From positions 1,054,001 to 1,118,000 of the forward strand of contig NZ_JIAN01000005.1 in NCBI RefSeq assembly GCF_000688475.1: DNA of 64,000 nucleotides, written 5' to 3'. Shown piece by piece: positions 8,815 through 17,861 of this stretch. Position 1 is the stretch's first letter, and the number at the start of each line of letters is the position of its first letter. Below the pieces are notes generated by a model that had not been told where the DNA came from, did no database searches, and saw only the letters and a list, made by a program, of their open reading frames with translations. Made by a program: the position numbers and the translations under genes. The stretch comes from Cellulomonas sp. URHE0023. GTDB taxonomy: Bacteria; Actinomycetota; Actinomycetes; Actinomycetales; Cellulomonadaceae.

Positions 8815-8899
8815 CGCGCATTTTCTGACAACGCGTCCGCAACCCCGGCAAGAATGTCGTGGACCACATTTTCCGCGCATTGTTCTGACAAGTTGTCAC
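8815..8899 (+). promoter_or_regulatory. Repeated box and dyad upstream of hemC
   Basis: Two copies of a CGCGCATT-n-TTCTGACAA box (8815-8831 and 8874-8892, the second with 2 extra nt) start 59 bp apart in the AT-richer 175-bp gap before hemC. The second copy runs into a perfect dyad TGACAAGTTGTCA at 8887-8899. The copies and dyad look like operator sites for the hemCDBL operon. TTGTCA (8894-8899) could also serve as a -35 box. Confidence 0.45.
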
Positions 8900-8963
8900 T
8901 ACAACGCCGGGCTGCCTCAACAACACTTCGACATCCCCTCCGCGGAGGGGGAGACTGGTCGCC

Positions 8964-9884
8964 ATGCCTGCGCACGTAGTGGTCGGGACGCGAGCGAGCG
9001 CGCTGGCCGTGACCCAGACAGGTCACGTCGCCGACGCCCTCGCCCGACTCGGCGACCTCACGATCGAGACCGTCCACATCCGGACCGACGGAGACCGTCT
9101 GACGGGTTCGCTAGCGACCCTCGGAGGCACCGGGCTGTTCGTCGCCGCGCTGCGCGACGCGCTCCTCGAGGGTCGCTGTGACGTGGCCGTCCACTCGCTC
9201 AAGGACCTGCCGACGGGCGATGCCGACGGCCTGGTGATCGGCGCCGTACCCGTCCGTGAGGACCCGGCCGACGCCCTGTGCGCGCGCGACGGGCTCAAGC
9301 TCTCCGACCTCCCACCGGGCGCACGGGTCGGCACGGGATCACCCCGCCGCAAGGCTCAGCTGCTCGCCGCCCGCCCGGACCTGGACGTCGTCGACATCCG
9401 GGGGAACGTCGACACCCGGCTCGGTCGCATCGCCGCCGACCTCGACGCGGTGGTGCTCGCACGCGCCGGCCTCGCGCGACTAGGACGCCTGGACGCCGTC
9501 ACCGAGGCCTTCGGCACCGACGTCATGGCGCCCGCGCCCGGCCAGGGCGCGCTCGCGATCGAGGTCCGGGAGGGCGTCTCGGGACCCCTTGCGGATGCCC
9601 TCCGCGCCCTCGACCACCGCCCGACGCGCCTCGCGGTCGTCGCCGAGCGCGCGCTCCTCGAGCGGCTGGAGGCCGGATGCGCCGCACCGATCGGCGCGTG
9701 GGCCGTGCTCAACGGCGAGAACCTGCGACTCGACGCGGTCGTGGCCCGCCCGGATGGTTCGGCCACCCTCAGGCGCGGCGCGTCCGTCCGGGTGGACAGC
9801 GAGGACGACGCGCGCCACCTCGGGTCCGCGCTCGCCGACGAGCTCCTCGAGCACGGGGCCGCGGACCTGGCGGGTCTGCGATGA
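8964..9884 (+). CDS. hemC: Hydroxymethylbilane synthase
   Basis: HemC (porphobilinogen deaminase) links four porphobilinogens into hydroxymethylbilane on a dipyrromethane cofactor. The 306-residue protein has VVGTRASALAVTQ, the basic substrate-contact region GTGSPRRKAQL, DIRGNVDTRL and the cofactor-attachment cysteine in LEAGCAAPIGAWA. ATG 8964 has a GAGGGGGAGA Shine-Dalgarno. The stop overlaps the hemD start as ATGA. First gene of a four-enzyme operon with repeated boxes upstream. Confidence 0.97.
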   Translation: MPAHVVVGTRASALAVTQTGHVADALARLGDLTIETVHIRTDGDRLTGSLATLGGTGLFVAALRDALLEGRCDVAVHSLKDLPTGDADGLVIGAVPVREDPADALCARDGLKLSDLPPGARVGTGSPRRKAQLLAARPDLDVVDIRGNVDTRLGRIAADLDAVVLARAGLARLGRLDAVTEAFGTDVMAPAPGQGALAIEVREGVSGPLADALRALDHRPTRLAVVAERALLERLEAGCAAPIGAWAVLNGENLRLDAVVARPDGSATLRRGASVRVDSEDDARHLGSALADELLEHGAADLAGLR

Positions 9885-10672
9885 CCCCGCTGCCGCTGAC
9901 CGGCTGGCGCGTCCTGGTCCCCCGGCCCACCGCGGGACGCAGCCCGGCAGTCGTCGCGCTCGCGGCCGCCGGGGCCGAGGCCGTCGTCGTCCCGCTGATC
10001 GAGACCGTCCCGCCCGCCGACCTCACACCGCTCGACGACGCGCTGCTCGCGCTGGAGGCCGGCTGGTACTCCTGGCTGGTCGTGACGAGCTCCGCCGCCG
10101 TACCGATCCTGGTCGAGCGCGGGCTGCACCTGACCGACGCGCGGGTCGCCGCCGTCGGACCGGGAACCGCCCGCGCCCTGCGCGAGGCGGGGGTCCACGT
10201 GGACCTCGTGCCGCTGGGCGAGGCGACCGCACGCTCCCTGGTGGACGGGTTCCCGCCGCCCGGGCCACGACCGCGTGTCCTGTTCCCCCGTGGCGACCTC
10301 GCCGCCCCGACGCTCGCCGACGGTCTGCGCGCCCGCGGCTGGCAGGTCGACGACGTGGTCGCGTACCGCACCGTCTCGGCTGACGCCGTGTCGGCCGAGG
10401 TCCGCGAGGCGTGGGTGGAGGGGACGATCCGTGGCGCCCTGCTGACCTCGGCCAGCACCGTCCGCGAGCTCAACACGCAGCTCGGCCCGCCGCCCACCAG
10501 CACGCTCCTGGTCGGCATCGGCCCCACGACCGCCGCAGAGGCCGCGCGCCTCGGCCTGCCGCTCGCCGGCGTGGCCACCGAGCAGACGATGACCGGGCTC
10601 GTCGATGCGCTGGCCAAGGCGGCGAACACAGCGATGCCCGAGCAGATCCCCAGCCCCGAGGAGCTTCCGTGA
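9881..10672 (+). CDS. hemD: Uroporphyrinogen III synthase
   Basis: HemD cyclises hydroxymethylbilane to uroporphyrinogen III with inversion of ring D. The 263-residue protein shows the low-conservation two-lobed pattern: WRVLVPRP at the start, [38 protein letters not shown] and a C-terminal [11 protein letters not shown] followed by [10 protein letters not shown]. The start overlaps the hemC stop (ATGA) and its stop overlaps the hemB GTG (GTGA). This separate HemD lacks the methyltransferase (CysG/CobA) fusion found in some actinobacteria. Confidence 0.93.
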   Translation: MTPLPLTGWRVLVPRPTAGRSPAVVALAAAGAEAVVVPLIETVPPADLTPLDDALLALEAGWYSWLVVTSSAAVPILVERGLHLTDARVAAVGPGTARALREAGVHVDLVPLGEATARSLVDGFPPPGPRPRVLFPRGDLAAPTLADGLRARGWQVDDVVAYRTVSADAVSAEVREAWVEGTIRGALLTSASTVRELNTQLGPPPTSTLLVGIGPTTAAEAARLGLPLAGVATEQTMTGLVDALAKAANTAMPEQIPSPEELP

Positions 10673-11652
10673 CCGACCGGCGCATCCGCCCCCGCCGCCT
10701 GCGCTCCACCCCCGCCCTGCGTCGCCTCACCGCCGAGATCCGTCTGCACCCCTCGCAGCTCGTCCTTCCCGTGTTCGTCAAGGAAGGGCTGACCGAGCCG
10801 CACCCGATCGCGTCCATGCCGGGCGTCTACCAGCACACGCGCGACTCGCTGCGCAAGGCTGTCGCCGAGGCCGCGGGTGCGGGACTGGGCGGCGTGATGC
10901 TCTTCGCGGTCCCGGCCGTGCGTGACGCGGTCGGCTCCCAGGCCACCGACCCGGCGGGGATCCTCAACGTCGCCATCGCGGACACGGTCGCCGAGGTGGG
11001 CGACGCGCTCGTCGTGCAGGCCGACCTGTGCCTCGACGAGTTCACCGACCACGGCCACTGCGGCGTGCTCACCCCTTCGGGTGCCGTCGACAACGACGCC
11101 ACGCTGGTGCGCTACGCCGACATGGCCCTCGCCCAGGCGGCTGCCGGCGCCCACATGGTGGGCCTGTCCGGGATGATGGACGGCCAGGTCGGTCACGTGC
11201 GGGACGCACTGGACGGGGCGGGGCGCGACGACGTCGCGGTGCTGGCGTACGCGGCCAAGTACGCCTCGGCGTTCTACGGTCCCTTCCGGGACGCGGTCGA
11301 GTCCCAGCTCGAGGGCGACCGGCGGACGTACCAGATGGACCCCGCGAACCGTCGCGAAGCCGTCCGCGAGGTGACCATCGACATCGCCGAGGGTGCCGAC
11401 GTCGTGATGGTCAAGCCCGCGCTGGCGTACCTGGACATCCTCGCGGACGTGGCCGCCGTGAGCTCCGTCCCGGTCGCGGCTTACCAGGTGTCGGGCGAGT
11501 ACGCCATGATCGAGGCTGCCGCCGAACGGGGGTGGATCGAGCGCAGACGGGCGATCCTTGAGTCTGTGCTCAGCATCCGGCGCGCAGGTGCCGATCACGT
11601 GCTTACGTACTCTGCGACAGAGCTGGCCGGATGGCTGGCAGAGGAGATCTGA
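10669..11652 (+). CDS. hemB: Delta-aminolevulinic acid dehydratase (porphobilinogen synthase)
   Basis: HemB condenses two 5-aminolevulinates to porphobilinogen. The 327-residue protein has the two active-site lysines in [14 protein letters not shown] and [12 protein letters not shown]. The metal loop reads [12 protein letters not shown]: two of the three zinc cysteines are kept and the middle one is aspartate, intermediate between Zn and Mg types. The GTG start at 10669 overlaps the hemD stop; the stop overlaps hemL. Confidence 0.96.
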   Translation: MTDRRIRPRRLRSTPALRRLTAEIRLHPSQLVLPVFVKEGLTEPHPIASMPGVYQHTRDSLRKAVAEAAGAGLGGVMLFAVPAVRDAVGSQATDPAGILNVAIADTVAEVGDALVVQADLCLDEFTDHGHCGVLTPSGAVDNDATLVRYADMALAQAAAGAHMVGLSGMMDGQVGHVRDALDGAGRDDVAVLAYAAKYASAFYGPFRDAVESQLEGDRRTYQMDPANRREAVREVTIDIAEGADVVMVKPALAYLDILADVAAVSSVPVAAYQVSGEYAMIEAAAERGWIERRRAILESVLSIRRAGADHVLTYSATELAGWLAEEI

Positions 11653-12995
11653 TGAGTGTCCACACCACCACCCCGGACCTGACGACGAGCGCCGCGGCCT
11701 TCCAGCGCGCGCAGGCCGTCATCCCCGGCGGGGTGAACTCGCCGGTGCGCGCATTCGGCAACGTCGGTGGGACGCCCCTGTTCCTCACCTCGGCCCGGGG
11801 CGCGTACGTCACGGACGTCGACGGCAACGAGTACGTCGACCTGGTCGGCTCCTGGGGTCCGGCCCTCCTGGGCCACGCGCACCCCGCCGTGGTCGACGCG
11901 GTGCGTGAGGCCGCAGGACGCGGTCTGAGCTTCGGTGCACCGACCGTCACCGAGGTCGAGCTCGTCGACGAGATCCGGTACCGGGTGCCCCCGGCCGAGA
12001 AGGTCCGGCTGGTCTCGACCGGCACCGAGGCGACCATGACCGCGCTGCGCCTGGCGCGCGCCTTCACGGGTCGCGACCTGGTCATCAAGTTCGCCGGGCA
12101 CTACCACGGGCACGTCGACGCGCTGCTGGCCTCGGCCGGCTCGGGCGTCGCGACCCTCGGCCTGCCCGACTCGGCCGGCGTCTCCGCCGCGGTCGCCGCC
12201 GAGACGATCGTGCTCCCGTACAACGACGTCGCCGCCGTCGAGGCCGCGTTCGCCTCCTTCGGTGACCGTGTCGCCGCGGTGATCACCGAGGCGTCGCCCG
12301 CGAACATGGGCGTCGTCCCGCCGCTGCCCGGGTTCAACGCCGCGCTGCGTCGCCTGACCATCGCCAACGGAGCGCTCCTCATCCAGGACGAGGTGCTCAC
12401 CGGTTTCCGGGTCGGGTACTCCGGCTGGTGGGGGCTCGAGGGTCTGCGTGAGGGCTGGTCCGCGGACCTGTACACGTTCGGCAAGGTCATCGGCGGCGGC
12501 CTGCCCGTCGCTGCGGTCGGTGGTCGGCGCGACGTCATGGCACAGCTCGCCCCGGTCGGACCCGTCTACCAGGCCGGCACGCTGTCCGGGAACCCGGTGG
12601 CCACTGCCGCGGGCCTCGCGACGCTGCGGCTGGCCGACAAGGACGTGTACGCCCACGTCGACGCGGTCGCCGCACACCTGCGCAGCGAGCTCAGCAGCGC
12701 GCTCGCGCGCGAGGGCCTGCCGCACACCATCCAGTGGGGCGGCAACCTGTTCAGCACGTTCTTCGGGGCCGACTCCGCCCGCGAGGGTGCCCGCGACTAC
12801 GCCGCCGTGCTGGCCACCGAGTCGTGGCGGTACGCGCCGTTCTTCCACTCGCTGCTGGAGTCCGGCGTCTACGCACCGCCGTCGCCGTTCGAGGCCTGGT
12901 TCGTCTCGGCCGCGCACGACGACGCAGCCCTCGACCGCGTGGTCAGCGCCTTCCCGGCCGCAGTCCGAGCCGCCGCGAGCGCCACGGCTCCGTGA
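11652..12995 (+). CDS. hemL: Glutamate-1-semialdehyde 2,1-aminomutase
   Basis: HemL converts the HemA product to 5-aminolevulinate using pyridoxal phosphate. The 447-residue class III aminotransferase has [12 protein letters not shown], the gating region [15 protein letters not shown], the cofactor contact DEVLTGFR and the Schiff-base lysine in [21 protein letters not shown] 11652 shares its A with the hemB stop and has GAGGAG at 11641. The stop overlaps the start of a small membrane-protein gene. Confidence 0.97.
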   Translation: MSVHTTTPDLTTSAAAFQRAQAVIPGGVNSPVRAFGNVGGTPLFLTSARGAYVTDVDGNEYVDLVGSWGPALLGHAHPAVVDAVREAAGRGLSFGAPTVTEVELVDEIRYRVPPAEKVRLVSTGTEATMTALRLARAFTGRDLVIKFAGHYHGHVDALLASAGSGVATLGLPDSAGVSAAVAAETIVLPYNDVAAVEAAFASFGDRVAAVITEASPANMGVVPPLPGFNAALRRLTIANGALLIQDEVLTGFRVGYSGWWGLEGLREGWSADLYTFGKVIGGGLPVAAVGGRRDVMAQLAPVGPVYQAGTLSGNPVATAAGLATLRLADKDVYAHVDAVAAHLRSELSSALAREGLPHTIQWGGNLFSTFFGADSAREGARDYAAVLATESWRYAPFFHSLLESGVYAPPSPFEAWFVSAAHDDAALDRVVSAFPAAVRAAASATAP

Positions 12996-13342
12996 CCTCG
13001 GTCGTCGACCCGCCGCGCTCCCGGGCGTGGCTCCACCTCCTGTGGTCCGTCCCGGTGGCCGTGGGGCTGTCGGTCGTTCCGCTGTTCATGGCGTCGTTCA
13101 TACTCTGCGGGATCAGCGGCTGCTCGGGCGGCGGATTCGGGGTCAGCGACGGCGGTCGTGAGGCGGTGCCTCTCTTGCTGCTGATCGCCGCGACGCTCGT
13201 CGCGGCACCGTTCGTCGCGGTGCCGTGGAGCCGCAGCCGGTGGCGCTGCAGGATTGTCGCCGGCCTGGTCTTCCTCGGCTGGCTCGTGCTGATCAGCGTG
13301 CCGATCTACGACCAGTGGCGCAACGCGGCCCCGCCCGTCTGA
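12992..13342 (+). CDS. Small membrane protein coupled to hemL
   Basis: A 116-residue protein with three predicted membrane segments (residues about 10-32, 52-72 and 80-100). A cysteine/glycine-rich loop, [11 protein letters not shown], lies between the first two. The GTG start overlaps the hemL stop (GTGA), so it is translated with the heme operon. I recognise no family. A link to heme metabolism is suggested only by the coupling. Confidence 0.7.
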   Translation: MTSVVDPPRSRAWLHLLWSVPVAVGLSVVPLFMASFILCGISGCSGGGFGVSDGGREAVPLLLLIAATLVAAPFVAVPWSRSRWRCRIVAGLVFLGWLVLISVPIYDQWRNAAPPV

Positions 13343-13372
13343 CACCCGAGGACGGCCGCCCGTGGCATCGCC

Positions 13373-13831
13373 CTACGGGTTGACCCAGGCGTCGTGGCGG
13401 GCTGCGAGCTCGTGGACGGTCGGCGGGAGCTCGCCCGAGACCAGCCCCGCGAGGGTCACCCGATCCAGGACGTCGCGGACGCTCACGCGCAGCGCGACCC
13501 AGACCTCGAGCAGCGCCTGCGCCGAACCCTCGTACTCCATGGCGGTCGGGCGCTCGTCACGGACGGTGACCAGCGGGCCGTCGACGGCTCGGATGATGTC
13601 GGCGAGCGTGATCTCTTCCGCTGGGCGCGCGAGCCGGTAGCCGCCCGAACGCCCCCGCACCGAGACCACGACGTCGCCGCGGCGCAGGTCACCGAGGATC
13701 CGCTCCAGGAACGCGACAGGCAGCTGCTGCCCGACCGCCAGGTCGTCGGCACGCACCGGGTCGCCCTGCGGGGACGCCGCGAGCTCGGCGCACGCACGCA
13801 CGGCATAGTCCGCCTTCGCTGAGACCCGCAT
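13373..13831 (-). CDS. Rrf2-family transcriptional regulator
   Basis: A 152-residue winged-helix regulator. MRVSAKADYAVRACAELA opens the domain; LPVAFLERILGDLRRGDVV is the recognition helix and SVRGRSGGYRLARPAEEITLADIIRAVDGP is the wing and dimerisation start. The three clustered cysteines of Fe-S members (IscR, NsrR) are missing: only one cysteine, near residue 14, is present. It is therefore probably a cluster-free member. It is divergent from csoR, with 93 bp between starts, and could share control signals there. Confidence 0.88.
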   Translation of the reverse strand: MRVSAKADYAVRACAELAASPQGDPVRADDLAVGQQLPVAFLERILGDLRRGDVVVSVRGRSGGYRLARPAEEITLADIIRAVDGPLVTVRDERPTAMEYEGSAQALLEVWVALRVSVRDVLDRVTLAGLVSGELPPTVHELAARHDAWVNP

Positions 13832-13863
13832 GGAGTTGATTGTGCCGCCTGACCGGGTCGGGA

Positions 13864-13880
13864 ATACCCCCTAGGGGTAT
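13864..13880 (+). promoter_or_regulatory. CsoR operator
   Basis: ATACCCCCTAGGGGTAT is a near-perfect inverted repeat matching the ATACCC/GGGTAT, GC-tract-centred operators bound by copper-sensing CsoR. It lies 44 bp before the csoR start, so it should autoregulate csoR-copZ-copA. It could also affect the divergent Rrf2 gene. Confidence 0.85.
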
Positions 13881-13924
13881 CGTCGTTGTCAGCGATGAGC
13901 AACCTTCACCCACAGGAGACACCG

Positions 13925-14206
13925 ATGCACGGGTACACCGACGCCAAGGACGACTACCTCAAGCGCCTGCGACGCGTCGAGGGCCAGGTCCGCGGCATCG
14001 CTCGGATGGTCGACGAGGACGTGTACTGCATCGACGTCCTCACCCAGATCGCGGCCGTGACCAAGGCGCTGCAGGCCGTCTCGATCGGACTGGTCGAGGA
14101 CCACCTCGCGCACTGCGTCGTCGACGCCGCACGACAGTCCCCCGAGGAGGGCGCGGCCAAGGTCCGCGAGGCCTCCGACGCCATCGCGCGTCTCGTCCGT
14201 TCCTAG
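13925..14206 (+). CDS. csoR: Copper-sensing repressor CsoR
   Basis: A 93-residue all-helical metal-sensing repressor. KRLRRVEGQVRGIARMV is the family signature, and the Cu(I) ligands C35, H60 and C64 sit at the usual spacing (Cys...His-x3-Cys). Copper binding releases CsoR from DNA and derepresses efflux. ATG 13925 has AGGAGA upstream; an earlier ATG at 13886 would add residues unlike the family. First gene of the copper operon. Confidence 0.95.
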   Translation: MHGYTDAKDDYLKRLRRVEGQVRGIARMVDEDVYCIDVLTQIAAVTKALQAVSIGLVEDHLAHCVVDAARQSPEEGAAKVREASDAIARLVRS

Positions 14207-14228
14207 CAATCCCCCAAGGAGCCAGACC

Positions 14229-14462
14229 ATGAGCACCACCACAACGTTCGGCGTCGACGGCATGACCTGCGGCCACTGCGTCTCCGCCGTCACCTCGGAG
14301 CTGTCCGCACTGCCCGGCGTGCAGGATGTCGCCGTTCAGCTGACCGTCGGCGGCTCGTCGACCGTCTCCGTCACGTCGGATGCACCCCTGTCCGACGCCG
14401 CCGTGAACGAGGCCGTCGTCGAGGCGGGGTACGCCGTCACGCCCAGGCGGTCCCTGCTGTGA
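14229..14462 (+). CDS. copZ: Copper chaperone (heavy-metal-associated domain)
   Basis: A 77-residue single HMA domain (ferredoxin-like fold) with the Cu(I)-binding motif GMTCGHC at residues about 11-17. It carries copper to the CopA ATPase. It begins 22 bp after csoR with AAGGAG upstream, and its stop overlaps the copA GTG (GTGA). Confidence 0.94.
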   Translation: MSTTTTFGVDGMTCGHCVSAVTSELSALPGVQDVAVQLTVGGSSTVSVTSDAPLSDAAVNEAVVEAGYAVTPRRSLL

Positions 14463-16933
14463 CGACCGAGCACACCGTCGAACGCACCGTCGACCTCGCG
14501 ATCGAGGGCATGACCTGCGCGTCCTGCGTCGCCCGCGTCGAGAAGAAGCTCAACCGCCTCGCCGGCGTCGAGGCCACCGTGAACCTCCCGCTGGAGTCCG
14601 CGCACGTCCGGATCGACCTCTCCGACGAGAGCGCCGACACTCCTGACGCCGAGGCGCTCGTCGCCGCCGTCCGCTCGGCGGGCTACGACGCGACCGTCAC
14701 GCGCACCTCCGCGCCGGCCCGCCCGGCGGACGCCGAGCACGCGCCGGCCGCCCCCACGCTCGACGCCCGCGGGCATGGCCCCACGGACCCCGGGATGTCG
14801 GGACACGAGATGTCCGGACCCGGCCACCACATGAGCTCCACCGAGCACGCGCTCTCCGGGCACTCGATGGCGCCGGGCCACGACATGGACCCCGACGAGG
14901 ACACGTCCGCCCCGACCGACGCGCGCGGTACCGACCTGCGCCGACGCCTGCGGGTGTCCACGGTCCTGACCGTGCCGGTGCTGATGCTCTCGATGATCCC
15001 GGCGCTCCAGCTCACCGGCTGGCAGTGGGTCGTCGCAGCCCTCGCGCTGCCCGTCGCCACCTGGGCCGCCTGGCCGTTCCACCGAGCCGCAGCACGGGCC
15101 GCCCGGCACCGGGCGTCGACCATGGACACGCTCGTCTCGATCGGCATCATCGCCGCGACCGGCTGGTCGCTCTGGGCGCTGCTGCTGGGGGGCGCCGGCG
15201 AGCTCGGGCTCACCATGACACCGTCCCTGTGGCCTGCCGCCGAGACGCAGATGGCCGTCCCCGAGCTCTACTTCGAGGTCGCGGCCGTGGTCACCACGTT
15301 CCTGCTGGCCGGCCGGTACGCCGAGCACCGCTCGCGGCGACGGGCCGGTGACGCACTGCGCGCACTGCTCGACCTCGGGGCCAAGGACGTCGCGCTGCTC
15401 GTCGGCGGAGCCGAGCAGCGTGTGCCGATCGGACGCCTCGCGGTGGGTGACGAGTTCGTCGTGCGGCCGGGCGAGAAGGTCGCCACCGACGGCGTCGTGG
15501 TTCGCGGCACGTCCGCGCTCGACACCAGCCTGCTCACGGGCGAGCCCCTGCCGGTGGACGTCGGCCCCGGCGACGAGGTGACGGGCGCGACGATCAACAG
15601 CTCCGGCGCACTCGTGGTCCGGGCCACTCGCATCGGTGAGGAGACCCGCCTGTCGCAGATCGGCCGCCTGGTCGCCGCCGCGCAGACGGGCAAGGCTCCG
15701 GTCCAGCGGCTGGCCGACCGTATCTCCGCCGTGTTCGTGCCGGTCGTGCTCGTCCTCGCGTTCGCCACCCTGACCCTCTGGCTCCTGAGCGGCTCCAGCA
15801 CGCAGGCCGCCTTCACCGCGGCCGTCGCCGTCCTGATCATCGCCTGCCCGTGCGCCCTCGGGCTCGCGACGCCGACCGCACTGCTGGTCGGCACCGGTCG
15901 CGGTGCGCAGCTGGGCATCCTCATCAAGGGCCCGGAGGTTCTCGAGCAGACGCGCACCGTGGACACGGTGGTGCTCGACAAGACCGGCACGGTGACCGAA
16001 GGTCGCATGAGCCTGGTGGAGGTCCTCGGCGGCGACGACGTGCTGCGCTACGCGGCCGCGGTCGAGCAGCTGGCCGAGCACCCGATCGGTCGCGCGATCG
16101 CGTCGGCCGTCACCCACCCGACCGGCGAGACCGGTGCCGACGGTGTGGTCATCGGGTCCGACCAGGTGCTCGAGTTCCGGGCGGAGGCCGGGCACGGCGT
16201 CTCCGGCGTCGTCCGCGTCGCCCACTCCGGTGTCGGGCTGGGCCGGCGCGTGCTCGTCGGAAAGCCGACGTGGCTGGAAGCCCAGGGGGTCACGACGACG
16301 GACTGGCGGCAGCCGTTCGACGTCGCGGAGGCCGACGGCGCCACCGCGGTCATGGTCGCGTGGGACGGAACCGCGCGCGGGCTCCTGATCCTGCGCGACC
16401 CGGTCAAGCGGACGTCCGCTCAGGCCGTCGCGGAGCTCCGGGCTCTCGGACTGCGACCGGTGCTGCTCACGGGCGACAGCCGGGGGGCGGCCCTGACCGC
16501 CGCGCGTGCGGTCGGTATCGACGAGTCCGACGTCTACGCGCAGGTGCTCCCGGCCGACAAGGTCGAGGTCGTCGCGCGGCTCCAGGAGCGGGGCGCTCGC
16601 GTCGCGATGGTCGGTGACGGGGTCAACGACGCAGCCGCGCTCGCCACCGCCGACCTCGGGTTGGCCATGGGGACGGGAACGGACGTGGCGATCGAGGCGT
16701 CCGACGTGACGCTCGTGCGTGGTGACCTGCGCGCTGCCGGGGACGCCATCCGGCTCTCACGCAGGACGCTGCGGGTCATCAAGCAGAACCTGTTCTGGGC
16801 GTTCGCGTACAACGTCGCGGCGATCCCGCTGGCCGCGCTCGGGCTGCTGAACCCGATGATCGCGGGGGCAGCGATGGCGTTCTCCTCGGTGCTGGTGGTC
16901 GGCAACTCACTGCGGCTGCGCTCGTTCCGGTGA
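14459..16933 (+). CDS. copA: P1B-type Cu(I)-exporting ATPase
   Basis: An 824-residue pump that exports Cu(I) from the cytoplasm. One N-terminal metal-binding domain (GMTCASC, C20 and C23) is followed by an unusual linker (residues about 95-160) rich in His and Met, with GHEMSGPGHHMS and SGHSMAPGHDM. The core has about eight membrane helices, SLLTGEPLPV (actuator domain), the transmembrane CPC motif (C463-P-C465), the phosphorylated D507 in DKTGT, HPIGRAI (nucleotide domain HP) and GDGVNDAAAL. GTG start coupled to copZ. Confidence 0.97.
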   Translation: MTTEHTVERTVDLAIEGMTCASCVARVEKKLNRLAGVEATVNLPLESAHVRIDLSDESADTPDAEALVAAVRSAGYDATVTRTSAPARPADAEHAPAAPTLDARGHGPTDPGMSGHEMSGPGHHMSSTEHALSGHSMAPGHDMDPDEDTSAPTDARGTDLRRRLRVSTVLTVPVLMLSMIPALQLTGWQWVVAALALPVATWAAWPFHRAAARAARHRASTMDTLVSIGIIAATGWSLWALLLGGAGELGLTMTPSLWPAAETQMAVPELYFEVAAVVTTFLLAGRYAEHRSRRRAGDALRALLDLGAKDVALLVGGAEQRVPIGRLAVGDEFVVRPGEKVATDGVVVRGTSALDTSLLTGEPLPVDVGPGDEVTGATINSSGALVVRATRIGEETRLSQIGRLVAAAQTGKAPVQRLADRISAVFVPVVLVLAFATLTLWLLSGSSTQAAFTAAVAVLIIACPCALGLATPTALLVGTGRGAQLGILIKGPEVLEQTRTVDTVVLDKTGTVTEGRMSLVEVLGGDDVLRYAAAVEQLAEHPIGRAIASAVTHPTGETGADGVVIGSDQVLEFRAEAGHGVSGVVRVAHSGVGLGRRVLVGKPTWLEAQGVTTTDWRQPFDVAEADGATAVMVAWDGTARGLLILRDPVKRTSAQAVAELRALGLRPVLLTGDSRGAALTAARAVGIDESDVYAQVLPADKVEVVARLQERGARVAMVGDGVNDAAALATADLGLAMGTGTDVAIEASDVTLVRGDLRAAGDAIRLSRRTLRVIKQNLFWAFAYNVAAIPLAALGLLNPMIAGAAMAFSSVLVVGNSLRLRSFR

Positions 16934-16979
16934 GCCCGACCGTCCAGCGCCCACCCAGCGGACGTCCAGGGACCGGTCC

Positions 16980-16991
16980 TACCCTCGGACC
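16980..16991 (+). promoter_or_regulatory. Probable -10 box of a leaderless transcript (CPBP gene)
   Basis: TACCCT (16980-16985) fits TANNNT and lies 6 bp before the ATG at 16992, so the mRNA would start at or next to the start codon. No Shine-Dalgarno is seen. The -35 is not clear. Confidence 0.4.
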
Positions 16992-17861
16992 ATGACAGCG
17001 CCGTCGACGCCCCCGGGGCCGCCCCCCGCCGCCCGCGAGGACGACCGTGAAGCGTTCGGTTCCTCCCCCGGCACGCTGCTCGCACCACCCCCGGTCAGCG
17101 AGAAGGCCTACCGCCGACGCCTAACCACCGAGATCTGGATCGTCCTCGGCCTCTCGCTGGGCCGGTCGGGGATCTACGCACTCGTCGCCATCATCGACAA
17201 GGCGACGCGCCAGGAGTCGTTGTCGTCGCAGGTCACCACGCTGAACCCGAGCCGTTCGGCGCGCCCCTGGCTGGACCTGACGTACCAGCTGCTGCAGATC
17301 GGCTTCGCGCTCATCCCGGTCGCGCTCGCCTTGTACCTGCTGTCTGCCAACGGTCGCTCGGCGGTGCGACGCATCGGGCTGACGTTCACACGTCCCCTGA
17401 GGGACCTCGGGGTGGGCGTCGCGCTGGCGGCGTGCATCGGCATCCCCGGGCTCGCCCTGTACGCGGTCGCGCTCGCCGCCGGGGTGAACACCGAGGTGCA
17501 CCCCGCCGCACTGAACGCCGCCTGGTGGACCGTCCCCGTCCTGCTGTTCGCGGCGGTCCAGAACGCCCTCCTGGAGGAGGTCATCGTCGTCGGCTACCTC
17601 ATGGAGCGGCTCCGCGAGCTGCGCTGGAAGGTGCCGTTGATCATCGCAGCGAGCGCCCTGCTGCGCGGCTCCTACCACCTGTACCAGGGCTGGGGCGGCT
17701 TCGTCGGCAACGCGATCATGGGCGTGCTGTTCGCGTTCTACTACACGCGCAGGCGGCGGGTCATGCCGTTGGTCGTCGCGCACACGATCATGGACACGGT
17801 CGTGTTCGTCGGCTACTCCTTGGTACCCGCCGCCTGGCTGGCGGCGCTGCACTTCACCTAG
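16992..17861 (+). CDS. CPBP-family intramembrane protease-like protein
   Basis: A 289-residue protein with about eight membrane segments and the CPBP (Abi) domain in its C-terminal half. Motif 1 is EEVIVVGY instead of EExxxRGY, so the conserved Arg is Val. Motif 2 is LRGSYHLYQG with the conserved His; motif 3 is VVAHTIMDTVVF with His and Asp. The family includes Rce1-like glutamate proteases; loss of the Arg makes activity uncertain. Its end overlaps the convergent HdeD-like gene by 4 bp. Confidence 0.85.
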   Translation: MTAPSTPPGPPPAAREDDREAFGSSPGTLLAPPPVSEKAYRRRLTTEIWIVLGLSLGRSGIYALVAIIDKATRQESLSSQVTTLNPSRSARPWLDLTYQLLQIGFALIPVALALYLLSANGRSAVRRIGLTFTRPLRDLGVGVALAACIGIPGLALYAVALAAGVNTEVHPAALNAAWWTVPVLLFAAVQNALLEEVIVVGYLMERLRELRWKVPLIIAASALLRGSYHLYQGWGGFVGNAIMGVLFAFYYTRRRRVMPLVVAHTIMDTVVFVGYSLVPAAWLAALHFT

